Assembly: GCA_011526565.1 (NCBI GenBank)
Contig: WYBL01000140.1
Coordinates: forward strand, 55,656 to 119,655
Length of the DNA: 64,000 nucleotides
Origin: Acidobacteriota bacterium
GTDB taxonomy: Bacteria; Acidobacteriota; Vicinamibacteria; Fen-336
Direction of reading: 5' to 3'
The translations under genes and the position numbers were made by a program. The first letter of the stretch is position 1; every line of letters begins with the position of its first letter. A model generated the notes under the pieces. The model was not told the DNA's origin, ran no database searches, and was given only the letters and a program-made list of their open reading frames with translations. This document shows, in pieces, positions 16,038 to 25,408 of the stretch.

Positions 16038-18719
16038 ATGCAGTCGTTGAGCCCCGCGCCCGGTGACCGTCTCGGCGCGTACACGATCGTCGGCGCCCTC
16101 GGGGCCGGCGGGATGGGCGAGGTGTATCGCGCGACCGACGACAGGCTCGGCCGCGACGTCGCGATCAAGGTGCTTCCCGCCGCCGTGGCGGACGACCCCG
16201 AGCGGCTGGCCCGCTTCGAGCGCGAGGCCCGCGTGCTGGCGTCGCTCAACCATCCCAACATCGCCGCCATCCACGGGCTTCACGAGGCCGGAGGCCGGCC
16301 GCTGCTGGTGCTGGAACTGGTCGAGGGCGAGGATCTCGCAGACCGTCTGAAGCGTGGCGCGATCCCGGTCGACGAGACGCTGGCCATCGCGAAGCAGATC
16401 GCGGAGGCGCTCGAAGAAGCGCACGAGCGCGGCATCGTCCACCGGGACCTGAAGCCGGCGAACGTGAAGGTGACGCCGGACGGCAAGGTCAAGGTGCTCG
16501 ACTTCGGCCTGGCCAAGGCATTCTCGGCCGACCCGATGGGCGCCTCGGGTTCGCACGACCTCTCCCAGTCGCCGACGCTGGCCACGGCTGCCGGCACGCG
16601 GGCCGGAGTGATCCTGGGCACGGCGGCGTACATGTCGCCGGAGCAGGCGCGGGGCAAGGCGGTCGACAAGCGGGCGGACATCTGGGCCTTCGGCGTGGTG
16701 CTGTTCGAGATGCTGACGGGCAGGCGGCTGTTCGCGGGCGAGACGACGAGCGACGTGCTGGCCGAGGTGATCAAGCTCGAGATCGACCTGTCCGTGCTCC
16801 CCGAAGCCACGCCCGGGGCGATCCGCAGCCTGCTGCGCCGGTGCCTGGAGCGTCAGCCCCGGAACCGGCTGCACGACATCGCCGACGCCCGCCTCGTGCT
16901 CGACGACGTGCTCGCCGGGCGGGTCGAGGCCGGAGGCCCGGCTGCCGTCGCTCCCGCCGCCGCGAGCCGCAGGGTGCCGGCCTTCACTTTCGCCGCCGGA
17001 CTCGTCGTCGGAGCGGCGCTCTGGAGCGGCCTGGCCAGGTTCGAGCAGGCCCCCGCGCCGATCGAGCCGCCGACGGTCCGCGCGCTGACCTACTCGGGGG
17101 ACAGCAGCGACCCGAGCGTCTCCCCCGACGGTCGCACCGTCGCCTTCACGTCGCGGCGCGACGGGCAACCCCGCGTGTGGTTGCTCCAGGTGGAATCCGG
17201 CGAAGAGGTCGCGCTGACCCAGGGCTTCAGCCCCTCGTTTTCTCCCGACGGCGCGACCCTGCTCTTCCAGCGGGGCGATGGGCTCTACCGCATCCCGGCC
17301 ATCGGAGGCAACGCCCGTCGGCTCGCCGGCCGCGGGCTCGGCGCTTGGTCCCCCGACGGGCGCGAGATCGCGGTGTGGTCGCCGAGGGCCGACGGCCAGC
17401 AGCCGAGCATCTTCAGGATGCCGGCCGAAGGGGGGGAAGCCCGTCCCGTGCTGTCGCCGGCTTCGGGCGCCCTCGGCAACCTCGCGTGGTCGCCGGACGG
17501 AACCCGTCTCGCCTTCCGTCGCTCCGGAACGGTGAACTCGACTGCGACCCAGTCGATCGTGGTGGTGGACGTCGCTTCGGGCGAAGAGCGCGAGATCGAG
17601 AGGCCGAAGGCCGGCAGCCTCTCCGGCGGCCTGTGCTGGGACGGTCCCGACGCGCTGCTCTACGCGTGGAGCCCGACCCTTGCGACGGGCCGCGGAGCCC
17701 TGCTCCGGCGGGTTCCGATCGCCGGCGGCGAACCGCGCACGGTCCACGCGTTCGGCTCGATGCCGACCCGGATCGCCCTCGCCGGTCGAGGCGCGCTCGT
17801 CTTCTCGCACCTCGAGCGGCGGCAGAACCTGCACGAGGCCGAGGGCGGGCGTTCGGGAGGGCGCGCACTGACGCAGGGGCCCACGGTCGATCGCCAGCCG
17901 GCGTTCTCTCCCGACGGGAAGAGCCTGGTGTTCACCTCCGATCGCTCGGGCAACTTCGACCTGTGGTCGATCGAGCGGGCGACGGGCACGCTGCGTCGCC
18001 TCACCTTCGACCCGGCCGACGACTGGGACCCGCACTGGAGCCCCGATGGGCGCCACCTGCTCTGGAGCTCGAATCGCGGTGGCCACTACGAGGTCTGGAT
18101 CGCGGCCGCCGACGGCACGGGCGCGCGCCGTCTCACCTCCGACGGAGTCGATGCCGAGAACCCGGGGATGTCGGCCGACGGCCAGTGGGTGGTCTACTCG
18201 AGCGGCAACCCGGCCGCCCCGGGGATCTGGAAGATCCGCGCGGACGGCTCCGACGCCCGCATCCTGCTCGCCGGCAGCTACGTGCTTCCCGAACTGGACC
18301 CCCGCACGGGCTGGGTCGCCGCGGCGCGAAGCGACAACCGCGGGGTCGGCGGCGTGGCCGAGGTGCACGTCGTGCGCCTGGACGACGGGGCGCCGGTCGG
18401 CACCGTGCGGGTCCCCACCGCGGCGTGGCTCGAGAACGCCGGGCGGCCGCGCTGGCAGCCCGCTGGTACCCTGCTCCTGCTCGGCACGCAAGAGAACCGC
18501 CCGTCGCTCTTCGAGCTGCCCGTCGAGCGGGGCCGCGAGACCGGCGGCCCCGGGGCCCGGCCCCTCGTCAGCAGCCTTCGCGGCGAGGACATCGAGACGT
18601 TCGCCGTCTCGCCGAGCGACGGCCGCATCGTGACCTCGGTTCGGCGCCTGGAGCGCGACCTGGCCCTCGTCGAGGGCATCCCGGGCATCGGCGAGTCCCT
18701 CCCGGAGCGGAAGCGCTAG
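16038..18719 (+). CDS. Ser/Thr protein kinase with TM helix and TolB-like WD40 (PD40) propeller
   Basis: The 893-residue protein has an N-terminal Hanks-type kinase domain: glycine loop GAGGMGEVY, Lys in VAIKVL, HRDLKPANVK, DFGLAK and a SPEQARGK activation-segment end. All catalytic residues are present. One membrane helix follows (about 315-335, AFTFAAGLVVGAALW). The outer ~550 residues are PD40/WD40 repeats with recurring 'SPDG' turns (VSPDGRTVAFTSRRDG, WSPDGTRLAFRR, FSPDGKSLVFTSDRSG). The design suggests an extracytoplasmic ligand sensor driving a cytoplasmic kinase. A related kinase lies at 57012-58340. ATG 16038 was preferred over the TTG immediately before it. Confidence 0.92.
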   Translation: MQSLSPAPGDRLGAYTIVGALGAGGMGEVYRATDDRLGRDVAIKVLPAAVADDPERLARFEREARVLASLNHPNIAAIHGLHEAGGRPLLVLELVEGEDLADRLKRGAIPVDETLAIAKQIAEALEEAHERGIVHRDLKPANVKVTPDGKVKVLDFGLAKAFSADPMGASGSHDLSQSPTLATAAGTRAGVILGTAAYMSPEQARGKAVDKRADIWAFGVVLFEMLTGRRLFAGETTSDVLAEVIKLEIDLSVLPEATPGAIRSLLRRCLERQPRNRLHDIADARLVLDDVLAGRVEAGGPAAVAPAAASRRVPAFTFAAGLVVGAALWSGLARFEQAPAPIEPPTVRALTYSGDSSDPSVSPDGRTVAFTSRRDGQPRVWLLQVESGEEVALTQGFSPSFSPDGATLLFQRGDGLYRIPAIGGNARRLAGRGLGAWSPDGREIAVWSPRADGQQPSIFRMPAEGGEARPVLSPASGALGNLAWSPDGTRLAFRRSGTVNSTATQSIVVVDVASGEEREIERPKAGSLSGGLCWDGPDALLYAWSPTLATGRGALLRRVPIAGGEPRTVHAFGSMPTRIALAGRGALVFSHLERRQNLHEAEGGRSGGRALTQGPTVDRQPAFSPDGKSLVFTSDRSGNFDLWSIERATGTLRRLTFDPADDWDPHWSPDGRHLLWSSNRGGHYEVWIAAADGTGARRLTSDGVDAENPGMSADGQWVVYSSGNPAAPGIWKIRADGSDARILLAGSYVLPELDPRTGWVAAARSDNRGVGGVAEVHVVRLDDGAPVGTVRVPTAAWLENAGRPRWQPAGTLLLLGTQENRPSLFELPVERGRETGGPGARPLVSSLRGEDIETFAVSPSDGRIVTSVRRLERDLALVEGIPGIGESLPERKR

Positions 18720-18768
18720 CCCTTCGCGGGGCCCCGGCGCTGGCCCTGAAGTCGCCCGGGGCGGTGGG

Positions 18769-19821
18769 CTACTCCGGGTCGGTCGCGACCGCTTCGGTGC
18801 GCGAGCGGGCTGCCACCACGAGCGCCGCCACCCCGCCGGCGAGCACGGCGCCGGCAGGGCCGAGCCAGCTCGCCAGCGCCCCGCCCGCGAAGTGGCCGAT
18901 CGGGACCGAGCCGTAGGTGGCGAGCAACAGGAAGGACATCACCCCGGCCCGCCGCTCCTCGCTCACCCGCAACTGGAGCAGCGTGCTCGCCGAGGTGGAC
19001 TGGCAGGTGAAGGCGAAACCCAGGACGCCGGCCACGGCGACGCTCAGCGGCAGCGTCCGGGCGAAGGCGAACAGGACGAGGGCCGCCCCCACCACCAGCG
19101 CGCCTCCACGCTGGAGCCGGGCCAGGTGTCGGGTGTCGACCTGCGATCCCACGAGCAGCGCGCCGGCCAGCGACCCCAGCCCGAGGCCGCCACCCAGAAA
19201 GCCCAGCCCCTGCGGCCCGGCTCGCAGCACGTCACGCGCCCAGACCGGCAGCAGGACGTAGACGGACATCGTCACCAGCGTCAGCGAGGCGGTGGCGGCG
19301 AGCACGTTGCGCAGCCCCGGCGTCTGCCGCACGTAGGCGAGCGTCTCGGCAGCGCGGCCGAGGCCTCTCCGGGCGGCGGCCGGGGGGGGCGCGGGCAGGC
19401 GCATCGCCAGCAGGCCGGCGAGCACGAACAGGTAACTGGCCGCGTTGAGCGCGAAGCAGGCGGCCGCGCCGGCGCCGGCGAGCAGGAAGCCGGCGATCGG
19501 CGGGCCGATCGAGCGGGCGGAGTTGAAGAGCGCCGAGTTGAGCGAGATCGCGGCGGGCAGATCGGCCGGGTCGTCGACGAGGCGTGGCACCAGCGCCAGC
19601 CTCGGTGGCCCGTCGAGAGCGGTGACCACGCCCTGAACGATGCCGATGGCGACGACCGCCAGGAGGGTGAGCTGCCCGGCGTGGGCGAGGGCCGCCAGCA
19701 CCGCGGCCTGGAGCAGGAACAGTGCCTGGGTGGCGACCAGCAGCCGCCGGCGATCGAAGCGGTCGGCGAGCGAGCCCGCCAGCGGCAGCAACAGGATCAC
19801 CGGCACTTGCATCAGCGCGCT
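18769..19821 (-). pseudogene. MFS transporter (EntS-like), 5'-truncated
   Basis: The frame reads a major facilitator of the EntS-like type: LLLPLAGSLADRFDRRRLL (the conserved loop after helix 2), then about ten further hydrophobic segments, ending AARSRTEAVATDPE. An ATG exists at 19812, but complete members have a further ~60 N-terminal residues including helix 1 and most of helix 2. Similarity can be followed three codons upstream of that ATG (S-A-L) and stops at about 19821, exactly where the divergent GNAT gene also begins without its N-terminus. It is therefore probably a broken gene, or the point of an assembly error. Confidence 0.7.
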
Positions 19822-20855
19822 GCGAGGAGGTCGGCTACCACCGGGACAAGGCGGATCACGCCAACCGGCGGCTCGAGGACGCCACCTACCGGCAGGCCGA
19901 GGTCCTCGTCGCCCGGGTCGGCGGCGAGGTCGTCCGCTCGCTCGCCGTCCTGCTCGGGCGCCAGGCCCCGTTCGGAGAGAAGCTCGACACCCTCTTCGAG
20001 ATCGATCGCTTCGTCGACGTCGTGCCCCGCAGCGAGATGGCGATGCTGATCCGCTTCGCCGTCCAGCGCCGCTACCGGGGCACCCCGGTTCCGTTCCGGC
20101 TGATCACTGCCGCGGCCGGCTTCATCGGCCAGGGCGACCGGGTCACTCTGGCCTTCTGCGACTGCCAGCCGCACCTGCTTCCGCTCTACACGAGCCTGGG
20201 GTTCCGGCCCTACGCGCCGGTGATCGCCCAGTCCGGGTTCGGCCTGATGGTCCCGCTCGTGTTCGCGGCGCCGGACTTCGCCCACCTGCGCTCGCTCGGT
20301 TCTCCGCTCCTGCCGTACCTGCCCCCCGGGCTCGAGGACCCCGCGCTGGCGGAGCGCATCGGCGCGCTGATCCCGGCGGAGGCCCCGGTGCAAGACGCCG
20401 ATGCCCTCTCCGAGGAAGCGTGGACCCGCCTCTTCGGCGGGCTCGCCCAGCCCCGCGAGCGGATCTCCGCCCTCGAGGGGATGACGCCGGACGAGGTGCA
20501 GGCGCTGCTCGCGAGGGCCCAGGTGATCGAGATGGCGGCCCGCCAGCCGCTGATCGTGGAGGGCCAGGCGGCCCGGACCGCCTACCTCGTCCTCGAAGGC
20601 GAGGTGGACGTCCTGCGCGAGGGCCGCAAGCTCGCGACCTGCGCGCCGGGCGAGCTCTTCGGCGAGTTCGCGCTCCTGTGCGATGCGCGGCGCACCGCCG
20701 ACGTGGTCGCGGGACCGGCGACGGTGCGGCTGGCGGCGCTCAACGAGAAGGTGCTCCGGCAACTGATCGAGTCCGCCAGCCCGGTGGCGGCGAAGCTGTT
20801 GTGGAACGTGTCCCGGGCGCTCGCTCGCGAGCTGGTGTCCCGCCGCGAGGGGTGA
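19821..20855 (+). pseudogene. GNAT-like acyltransferase fused to a cyclic-nucleotide-binding domain, 5'-truncated
   Basis: Recognisable coding starts at EEVGYHRDKADHANRR. The family normally has about 25-30 more residues including the FRFRVYVEE-type start. No start codon lies nearby in frame (first ATG at 20036), and reading further upstream enters the antisense of the MFS gene. Residues up to ~200 match the acyl-homoserine-lactone-synthase-like GNAT family (AFCDCQPHLLPLYTSLGFRPYA). The last ~120 form a cNMP-binding beta-roll with LVLEGEVDVLREG and GELFGEFALL. Probably non-functional as it stands. Confidence 0.7.
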
Positions 20856-20877
20856 GCCGGGCGCGGTTTCGTTGCAC

Positions 20878-20938
20878 GACTGTCCAAGACACTCACGGTG
20901 ATCGTGGACAGTGGTCCAAGGTCGCCGTGCCATCGCCC
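20878..20938 (+). repeat. 61-base repeat, copy 2 (orphan)
   Basis: Copy of the element at 14669-14729 with about ten differences. It keeps the TCACGGTGA palindrome and the GTCCA/TGGAC half-sites (GTCCA at 20882, TGGAC at 20905, GTCCA at 20914). No DUF4143 ATPase follows. The copy may be the only remainder of a lost ATPase gene, or a site used for another purpose. Confidence 0.6.
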
Positions 20939-21087
20939 AGAGCGCATCGGATGCGGGCGCCCAGCGCCAGGAATCGCACGGGCAGTCCGATCCCGGCGAG
21001 TGGATGATCGGCCACTCGATCGAGCAGGTCACGCCCGAGGAGGTGCAGCGCCGCTACGACGCGCTGACGAAAGGGGAGGTCCGCTGA
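20911..21087 (+). CDS. Small open frame after the orphan repeat (possible gene fragment)
   Basis: A frame from GTG 20911 to TGA 21087 could encode 58 residues. The last part (GEWMIGHSIEQVTPEEVQRR...LTKGEVR) looks like real protein, with amphipathic helix character; ATG 21004 would give 27 residues. I do not recognise it. It may be the tail of a larger lost gene. Confidence 0.3.
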   Translation: MVQGRRAIAQSASDAGAQRQESHGQSDPGEWMIGHSIEQVTPEEVQRRYDALTKGEVR

Positions 21088-21103
21088 GGGACACGACCGC
21101 GCT

Positions 21104-21559
21104 TCAGGCGGCGTAGCCCTTGATGTGCACCACCTGGCGTTCGAGGTCGACCGTTCCCGTACCCCACACCTGGAGGCCGTTGACCCAGGAGTATGCGCTC
21201 GACGAGCTGAAGAGCGTCACGTTCTCGCGCAGCCCGGCGACCGGGCTGCCCGGCTGGGGCAGGGCGACGCCGTCGGCGTGGAGCGAGATCTTGTGGCCGT
21301 CGGCCGTCGTGATCTCGGCGTGGATGTGGAGCGCGAAGCGCCCGTCCGCGCGGATGTGCAGGTAGTCGACGCCCTGGACGGCGCCCTCGAGCCGGGGCCC
21401 GGTCGCCGCGCCCTCGAAGTGGACGTCGAACCGGGCGCCTTCGGGCGGCGGGGCAGCCGCCCCGGCCGCCAGTGGCGCGAAGGCCACGCCGTACTCCGTC
21501 AGCCGGGTGATCTTCACTTCGTACTCGTAGAGCAGGTCTCCGACCTCGATTGCGCTCAT
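21104..21559 (-). CDS. DUF3237 family protein
   Basis: The 151-residue protein (ATG 21559, AGGAG just upstream) follows the DUF3237 pattern of a small beta-barrel: YEYEVKITRL, then GARFDVHFEG, GPRLEGAVQGVDYLHIRADGRFALHIHAEITTADG with its repeated acidic/histidine positions, and SWVNGLQVWGTG near the end. The biochemical role of the family is not known. It is divergent from the M64 peptidase gene, with a 94-base intergenic region between them. Confidence 0.75.
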   Translation of the reverse strand: MSAIEVGDLLYEYEVKITRLTEYGVAFAPLAAGAAAPPPEGARFDVHFEGAATGPRLEGAVQGVDYLHIRADGRFALHIHAEITTADGHKISLHADGVALPQPGSPVAGLRENVTLFSSSSAYSWVNGLQVWGTGTVDLERQVVHIKGYAA

Positions 21560-21618
21560 GGGTTCTCCTGGACGGTTTCGTGGAGAGTACCCCGAGAGCC
21601 GCCGGGCCCGATGAGGCG

Positions 21619-21624
21619 TAGAGT
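21619..21624 (+). promoter_or_regulatory. Candidate -10 hexamer (TAGAGT) of the M64 peptidase gene
   Basis: TAGAGT lies 29 bases before ATG 21654. A GGGAGG at 21642-21647 is the likely ribosome binding site. Confidence 0.3.
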
Positions 21625-21653
21625 TCCCCCGTCGTCCTTCCGGGAGGTGCTTC

Positions 21654-23075
21654 ATGCGGACGTCCCCCCTGCGCGGCCTGGCGATCGCCGTCCTGGCCGG
21701 CCTGCCCGCCGCACTCGCGACTGCGGCGCCGCCCGCGACCTTGCGCGTCGACTACACCCACTTCGGCAACGCGCGCGGGGAGCATTTCGCGCTCGAACGC
21801 GTGGTCGTCGAGCCGCTGCCGTGGCCGGGGCGGCCCGAAGCCGCGCTCGACGAGAGCGGGCTCGGCAAGTACCGCTTCGAGGTCGTCGACCGCGCGACCC
21901 AGCGCGTCGTGTTTTCGCGCGGCTTCGCCTCGATCTACGGCGAGTGGGAGACGACCGGCGAAGCGGAGACCATGAACCGCGCGTTCTCGGAGTCGCTGCG
22001 CTTCCCGCGGCCCGCGGGGCCGGTCCAGGTCGTGCTCAAGAAGCGGGACCGCCACCACGACTTCCGCGAGGTGTGGTCGCTGGTCGTCGATCCCGCCGAC
22101 ATGCTGGTCGAGACCTCGGCCCCGCCGCCGGCGGGCGCGCTGCTGGCGCTGCAGCGCTCGGGCGAGCCCGCGGACAAGGTCGACTTCCTGATCCTCGGCG
22201 ACGGCTACACCGCGGCCCAGCGCGGCAAGTGCGAGGCGGACGCCAAGCGGCTGATGGAGATGCTGTTCGCGGTCGAGCCGTTCAGGGCGAGGCGCTCCGA
22301 CTTCAACGTGTGGGGCCTGTGCCCGGCGGCCGCCGAGTCGGGCGTGTCGCGGCCTTCGACCGGGGTTCACCGCCGCTCGCCGGTGGGAACGACCTACGAC
22401 GCCTTCCGCTCCGAGCGCTACATCCTGACCTTCGACAACCGCGCCTTCCGCGACCTGGCCTCGCAGGCGCCGTACGAGTTCGTCGAGATCATGACCAACA
22501 CCAACACCTACGGCGGCGGCGGCATCCACGGCCAGTTCGCGACGGTCGCGGCCGACAGCGCGTGGGCCGCGTACCTGTTCGTGCACGAGTTCGGCCACCA
22601 CTTCGCGGCGCTGGCGGACGAGTACTACACCTCGGACGTCGCCTACGGCCCCGCCACCGAGCGGATCGAGCCGTGGGAGCCGAACGCGACCGCCGACCCG
22701 AAGGCCGCCAAGTGGCGCGACCTCGTGAGGCCCGACACGCCGCTGCCGACGCCGTGGGAGAAAGACGCGTTCGAGACGCGCTCGCGCGAGATCCAGAAGG
22801 AGCGCCGCGCGATCCGCGCCGCCAACCGCCCCGAGTCGGAGATGGACGCGCTGTTCACCCGCCAGCGCGACGAGGAGGAGAAGCGGCTCGGCGCCGAGAA
22901 GCACGCCCACGACGTCGGCGCCTTCGAGGGCGCCAACTACGAGGCGAAGGGTTACTACCGGCCGCAGGTCGACTGCATCATGTTCACCCGCGACCGGGTG
23001 CCGTTCTGCGCCGTGTGCCGCCGCGCGATCGAGAAGGTGATCGACATGTACGCGGGCGCGAAGCACGCGAAGTAG
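21654..23075 (+). CDS. Secreted zinc metallopeptidase, M64 family
   Basis: The 473-residue protein starts with a signal peptide (LAIAVLAGLPAALATAA). An N-terminal domain of about 130 residues is followed by the peptidase domain with DFLILGDGYTAAQ, then the zinc site HEFGHHFAALADEYY. That site has two His ligands and catalytic Glu plus the downstream DEYY, as in IgA-peptidase M64 enzymes. Near the C-terminus a CIM...CAVC pair could form a disulfide. It is a predicted exported endopeptidase. It lies next to, and converges on, the S46 peptidase gene. Confidence 0.9.
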   Translation: MRTSPLRGLAIAVLAGLPAALATAAPPATLRVDYTHFGNARGEHFALERVVVEPLPWPGRPEAALDESGLGKYRFEVVDRATQRVVFSRGFASIYGEWETTGEAETMNRAFSESLRFPRPAGPVQVVLKKRDRHHDFREVWSLVVDPADMLVETSAPPPAGALLALQRSGEPADKVDFLILGDGYTAAQRGKCEADAKRLMEMLFAVEPFRARRSDFNVWGLCPAAAESGVSRPSTGVHRRSPVGTTYDAFRSERYILTFDNRAFRDLASQAPYEFVEIMTNTNTYGGGGIHGQFATVAADSAWAAYLFVHEFGHHFAALADEYYTSDVAYGPATERIEPWEPNATADPKAAKWRDLVRPDTPLPTPWEKDAFETRSREIQKERRAIRAANRPESEMDALFTRQRDEEEKRLGAEKHAHDVGAFEGANYEAKGYYRPQVDCIMFTRDRVPFCAVCRRAIEKVIDMYAGAKHAK

Positions 23076-23123
23076 CGGGGCCGCGGACCAGGCCGGATCC
23101 GCGACCCCGCGCCCGGAAAGCGG

Positions 23124-25307
23124 CTAGCGGTTCATCTCCTCGACGAGGTGGGAAGCGCCGTCCACCTCGGTCATCGTCCACAGCATGTAGCGGCTGTCGA
23201 CGTGGATCGAGCGGGTGCCGACCGGCTCGTAGAGGTAGTTCGACGAGACCGAGTCGTAGGTGCCGTCGAACAGCAGCCCGACCACCTCGCCCTTCGCGTT
23301 GAGCGTGGGCGAGCCCGAGTTGCCACCGGTGGTGTCCACGGTGGAGAGGAAGTTCAGCGGGACGTCGCCCAGCTTCGGGTCGAGGTAAGGCGTCGTCTTG
23401 CCGCTGCGCAACTCCTGGATCGCGTGCAACTGGACGTCGGGGGCGTCGAACTCGCCCTCCCCGGTGTGCTTCTGCTCGATCCCCTTGAGGGTCGTCTGCG
23501 GCTTCAGCCACAGGCCGTCCTTGCCGTCGACGCCCTTGACGACGCCGTAGGTGACGCGCAGCGTGGAGTTGGCGTCGGGGGCGACGAGGCCGCCGGCCTG
23601 CTCGATCAGCGCGTCCATGTAGACGGGTCGCACGCGGGCGTAGGCGCCGTCGCGGGCGCGCCCCGCCTCCTGGCGCGCCTCGAGCATCGGGTGCAGCGCG
23701 ACCGCGAGCGCGACGAACGAGTCGGTGCTGGCGGCCACTTCTTTCGCGGGCTTCTCGAACAGGCCCATGCGGAACTCGAGCTCGCCCATCTTCGTGCCGG
23801 CGTACAGTTTGTCGAGCCAGCCGTCGATCGCCTTCTCCGCGTCCGCCTTCGCCATCCCCGGAGTGAGCCCGGCCGCCGCGTCGATCGGCGCGATCCGCTG
23901 CTCCGCCGGCAGCCCGGCGACGTGCAGCAGCGCCCAGCGGAACGTGGCGCGGTCGAGCCGCGGGTCGAGCGTGCGCTGCATGCGCTCCTGGCCCTCCTTG
24001 AGACGGCCCCAGTCGCGCTGCTGGTAGCCGGCCTCGCGCTCGAGGTCGTCCTTCTTGCCGCGCTCGATCGAGAGGCGGTGAAGCGTGCGCGCCGCAGACA
24101 GGTACGTGGACGAGCTGAAGATGCCGCCCAGCCAGGCGTCGCGGTCCCGGGTCTTCTCGGACTCCGCCTGCATCTTCGCCAGCGTGTCGAGGGCGCCGCC
24201 GTACTTCGCGGTGCGGGCCGGGTCGGCCGCGATCCACGCCAGCAGGTCCTGCTGCGCCTTCTCCTTGAGTGCGAGTGCGCCGCCCCGGGTCAGGCCTTCG
24301 AGCACGCCGCGCTGGTTGGTGTAGCCGTTGTTGAGACCGCGCAGGCGGCCGGCAGCCTTGAGTGCCAGCGCCTTGTCGCCCTTCGAGATCTCCTCGAGCA
24401 GGGCGATCTGTTCCTCGGCGAGCTTGATCGAGCGCGGCAACTGCCAGTTCACGACCTCGCGCACCTCCTCGAACGTCAGGTGGCGCTGGGTGCGGCCCGG
24501 GTAGCCGGCGACGAACACGACCTCGCCGGGCGACGCGCCCTTCGGCGACACCCGCAGCCGGTGCTTCGGCTTGAACGGAACGTTCTCCTTCGAGAACGTC
24601 GCGGTCGAGCCGTCCTTCGCGACGTAGGCGCGGTAGAAGGACCAGTCGCCCGTGTGGCGCGGGAAGCGCCAGTTGTCGGTCTCGCCGCCGAAGTTGCCGA
24701 TGCCCGCGGCAGGCGCGTAGACGAGCCGCACGTCGCGGATCTCCATCCGGGCGATCTCGAAGTAGTTGCGGCCGCCGAAGAAAGCGGCGACGACGCAGCG
24801 CTTGCCGCCGCCCTGCTCGCAGGCCGCCACCCGGGCCTTCACGCGGCGCTCGAGCAGCCGGTCGAGCGCCGCGTCGGCGATCTTCGGCGGCAGCTTGCCG
24901 CGGATCTCCGCCGTGACGTCGGTGACCGAGGTCGTCACGTAGACGCGGGAGCCGGGTCCGACCGGCAGCTCCTCCTCGCGGGTCTTCGCGAGGAAGCCGT
25001 CGATCATCAGGTTGCGCTCGGGCGTCGAGTTGTACTGCAGGGCACCCTGGACGCAGTGGTGGTTGGTGACGATCAGCCCCTCGTCGGACACGAACGACGC
25101 GGTGCAGCCGCCGAGCGAAACGACGGCGCCCATCGGGAAGCCGGTCAGGTCGGCGAACTGGGCGGGGTCGCCCGTGAAGCCGAGCGCCTTGAGCCTCTCG
25201 GCGAGCTGGGGAACCTGCTGGGGCATCCACATTCCTTCGTCGGCGGTCGCCAGGGGGGCGAGGGCGGCACAGAGAAGGAGCGCGGAGGCCGTGCGGAAGA
25301 AGCGCAT
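23124..25307 (-). CDS. Secreted S46 family dipeptidyl-peptidase (DPP7/DPP11 type)
   Basis: The 727-residue protein starts at ATG 25307 behind AGGAGG. A signal peptide (ALLLCAALAPLATA) is followed by DEGMWMPQQVP, the conserved mature N-terminus. The catalytic His is in NHHC, the Asp in ETDNW and the Ser in GGNSGSP, so the chymotrypsin-like triad is complete. These exported enzymes remove dipeptides from peptides in amino-acid-fermenting Gram-negative bacteria. The residue that decides between hydrophobic and acidic P1 preference cannot be assigned by eye. The M64 gene converges on it and could make peptides for it. Confidence 0.93.
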   Translation of the reverse strand: MRFFRTASALLLCAALAPLATADEGMWMPQQVPQLAERLKALGFTGDPAQFADLTGFPMGAVVSLGGCTASFVSDEGLIVTNHHCVQGALQYNSTPERNLMIDGFLAKTREEELPVGPGSRVYVTTSVTDVTAEIRGKLPPKIADAALDRLLERRVKARVAACEQGGGKRCVVAAFFGGRNYFEIARMEIRDVRLVYAPAAGIGNFGGETDNWRFPRHTGDWSFYRAYVAKDGSTATFSKENVPFKPKHRLRVSPKGASPGEVVFVAGYPGRTQRHLTFEEVREVVNWQLPRSIKLAEEQIALLEEISKGDKALALKAAGRLRGLNNGYTNQRGVLEGLTRGGALALKEKAQQDLLAWIAADPARTAKYGGALDTLAKMQAESEKTRDRDAWLGGIFSSSTYLSAARTLHRLSIERGKKDDLEREAGYQQRDWGRLKEGQERMQRTLDPRLDRATFRWALLHVAGLPAEQRIAPIDAAAGLTPGMAKADAEKAIDGWLDKLYAGTKMGELEFRMGLFEKPAKEVAASTDSFVALAVALHPMLEARQEAGRARDGAYARVRPVYMDALIEQAGGLVAPDANSTLRVTYGVVKGVDGKDGLWLKPQTTLKGIEQKHTGEGEFDAPDVQLHAIQELRSGKTTPYLDPKLGDVPLNFLSTVDTTGGNSGSPTLNAKGEVVGLLFDGTYDSVSSNYLYEPVGTRSIHVDSRYMLWTMTEVDGASHLVEEMNR

Positions 25308-25408
25308 CGATGGACCTCCTGGTGAAGTAGGGCGGGCGCGCGGGGAAAGGCGCGTCCAGAAGACCGTACGAGGATACGCCGCGCGGCCGCGGCCTGCACC
25401 CGGGCTCG

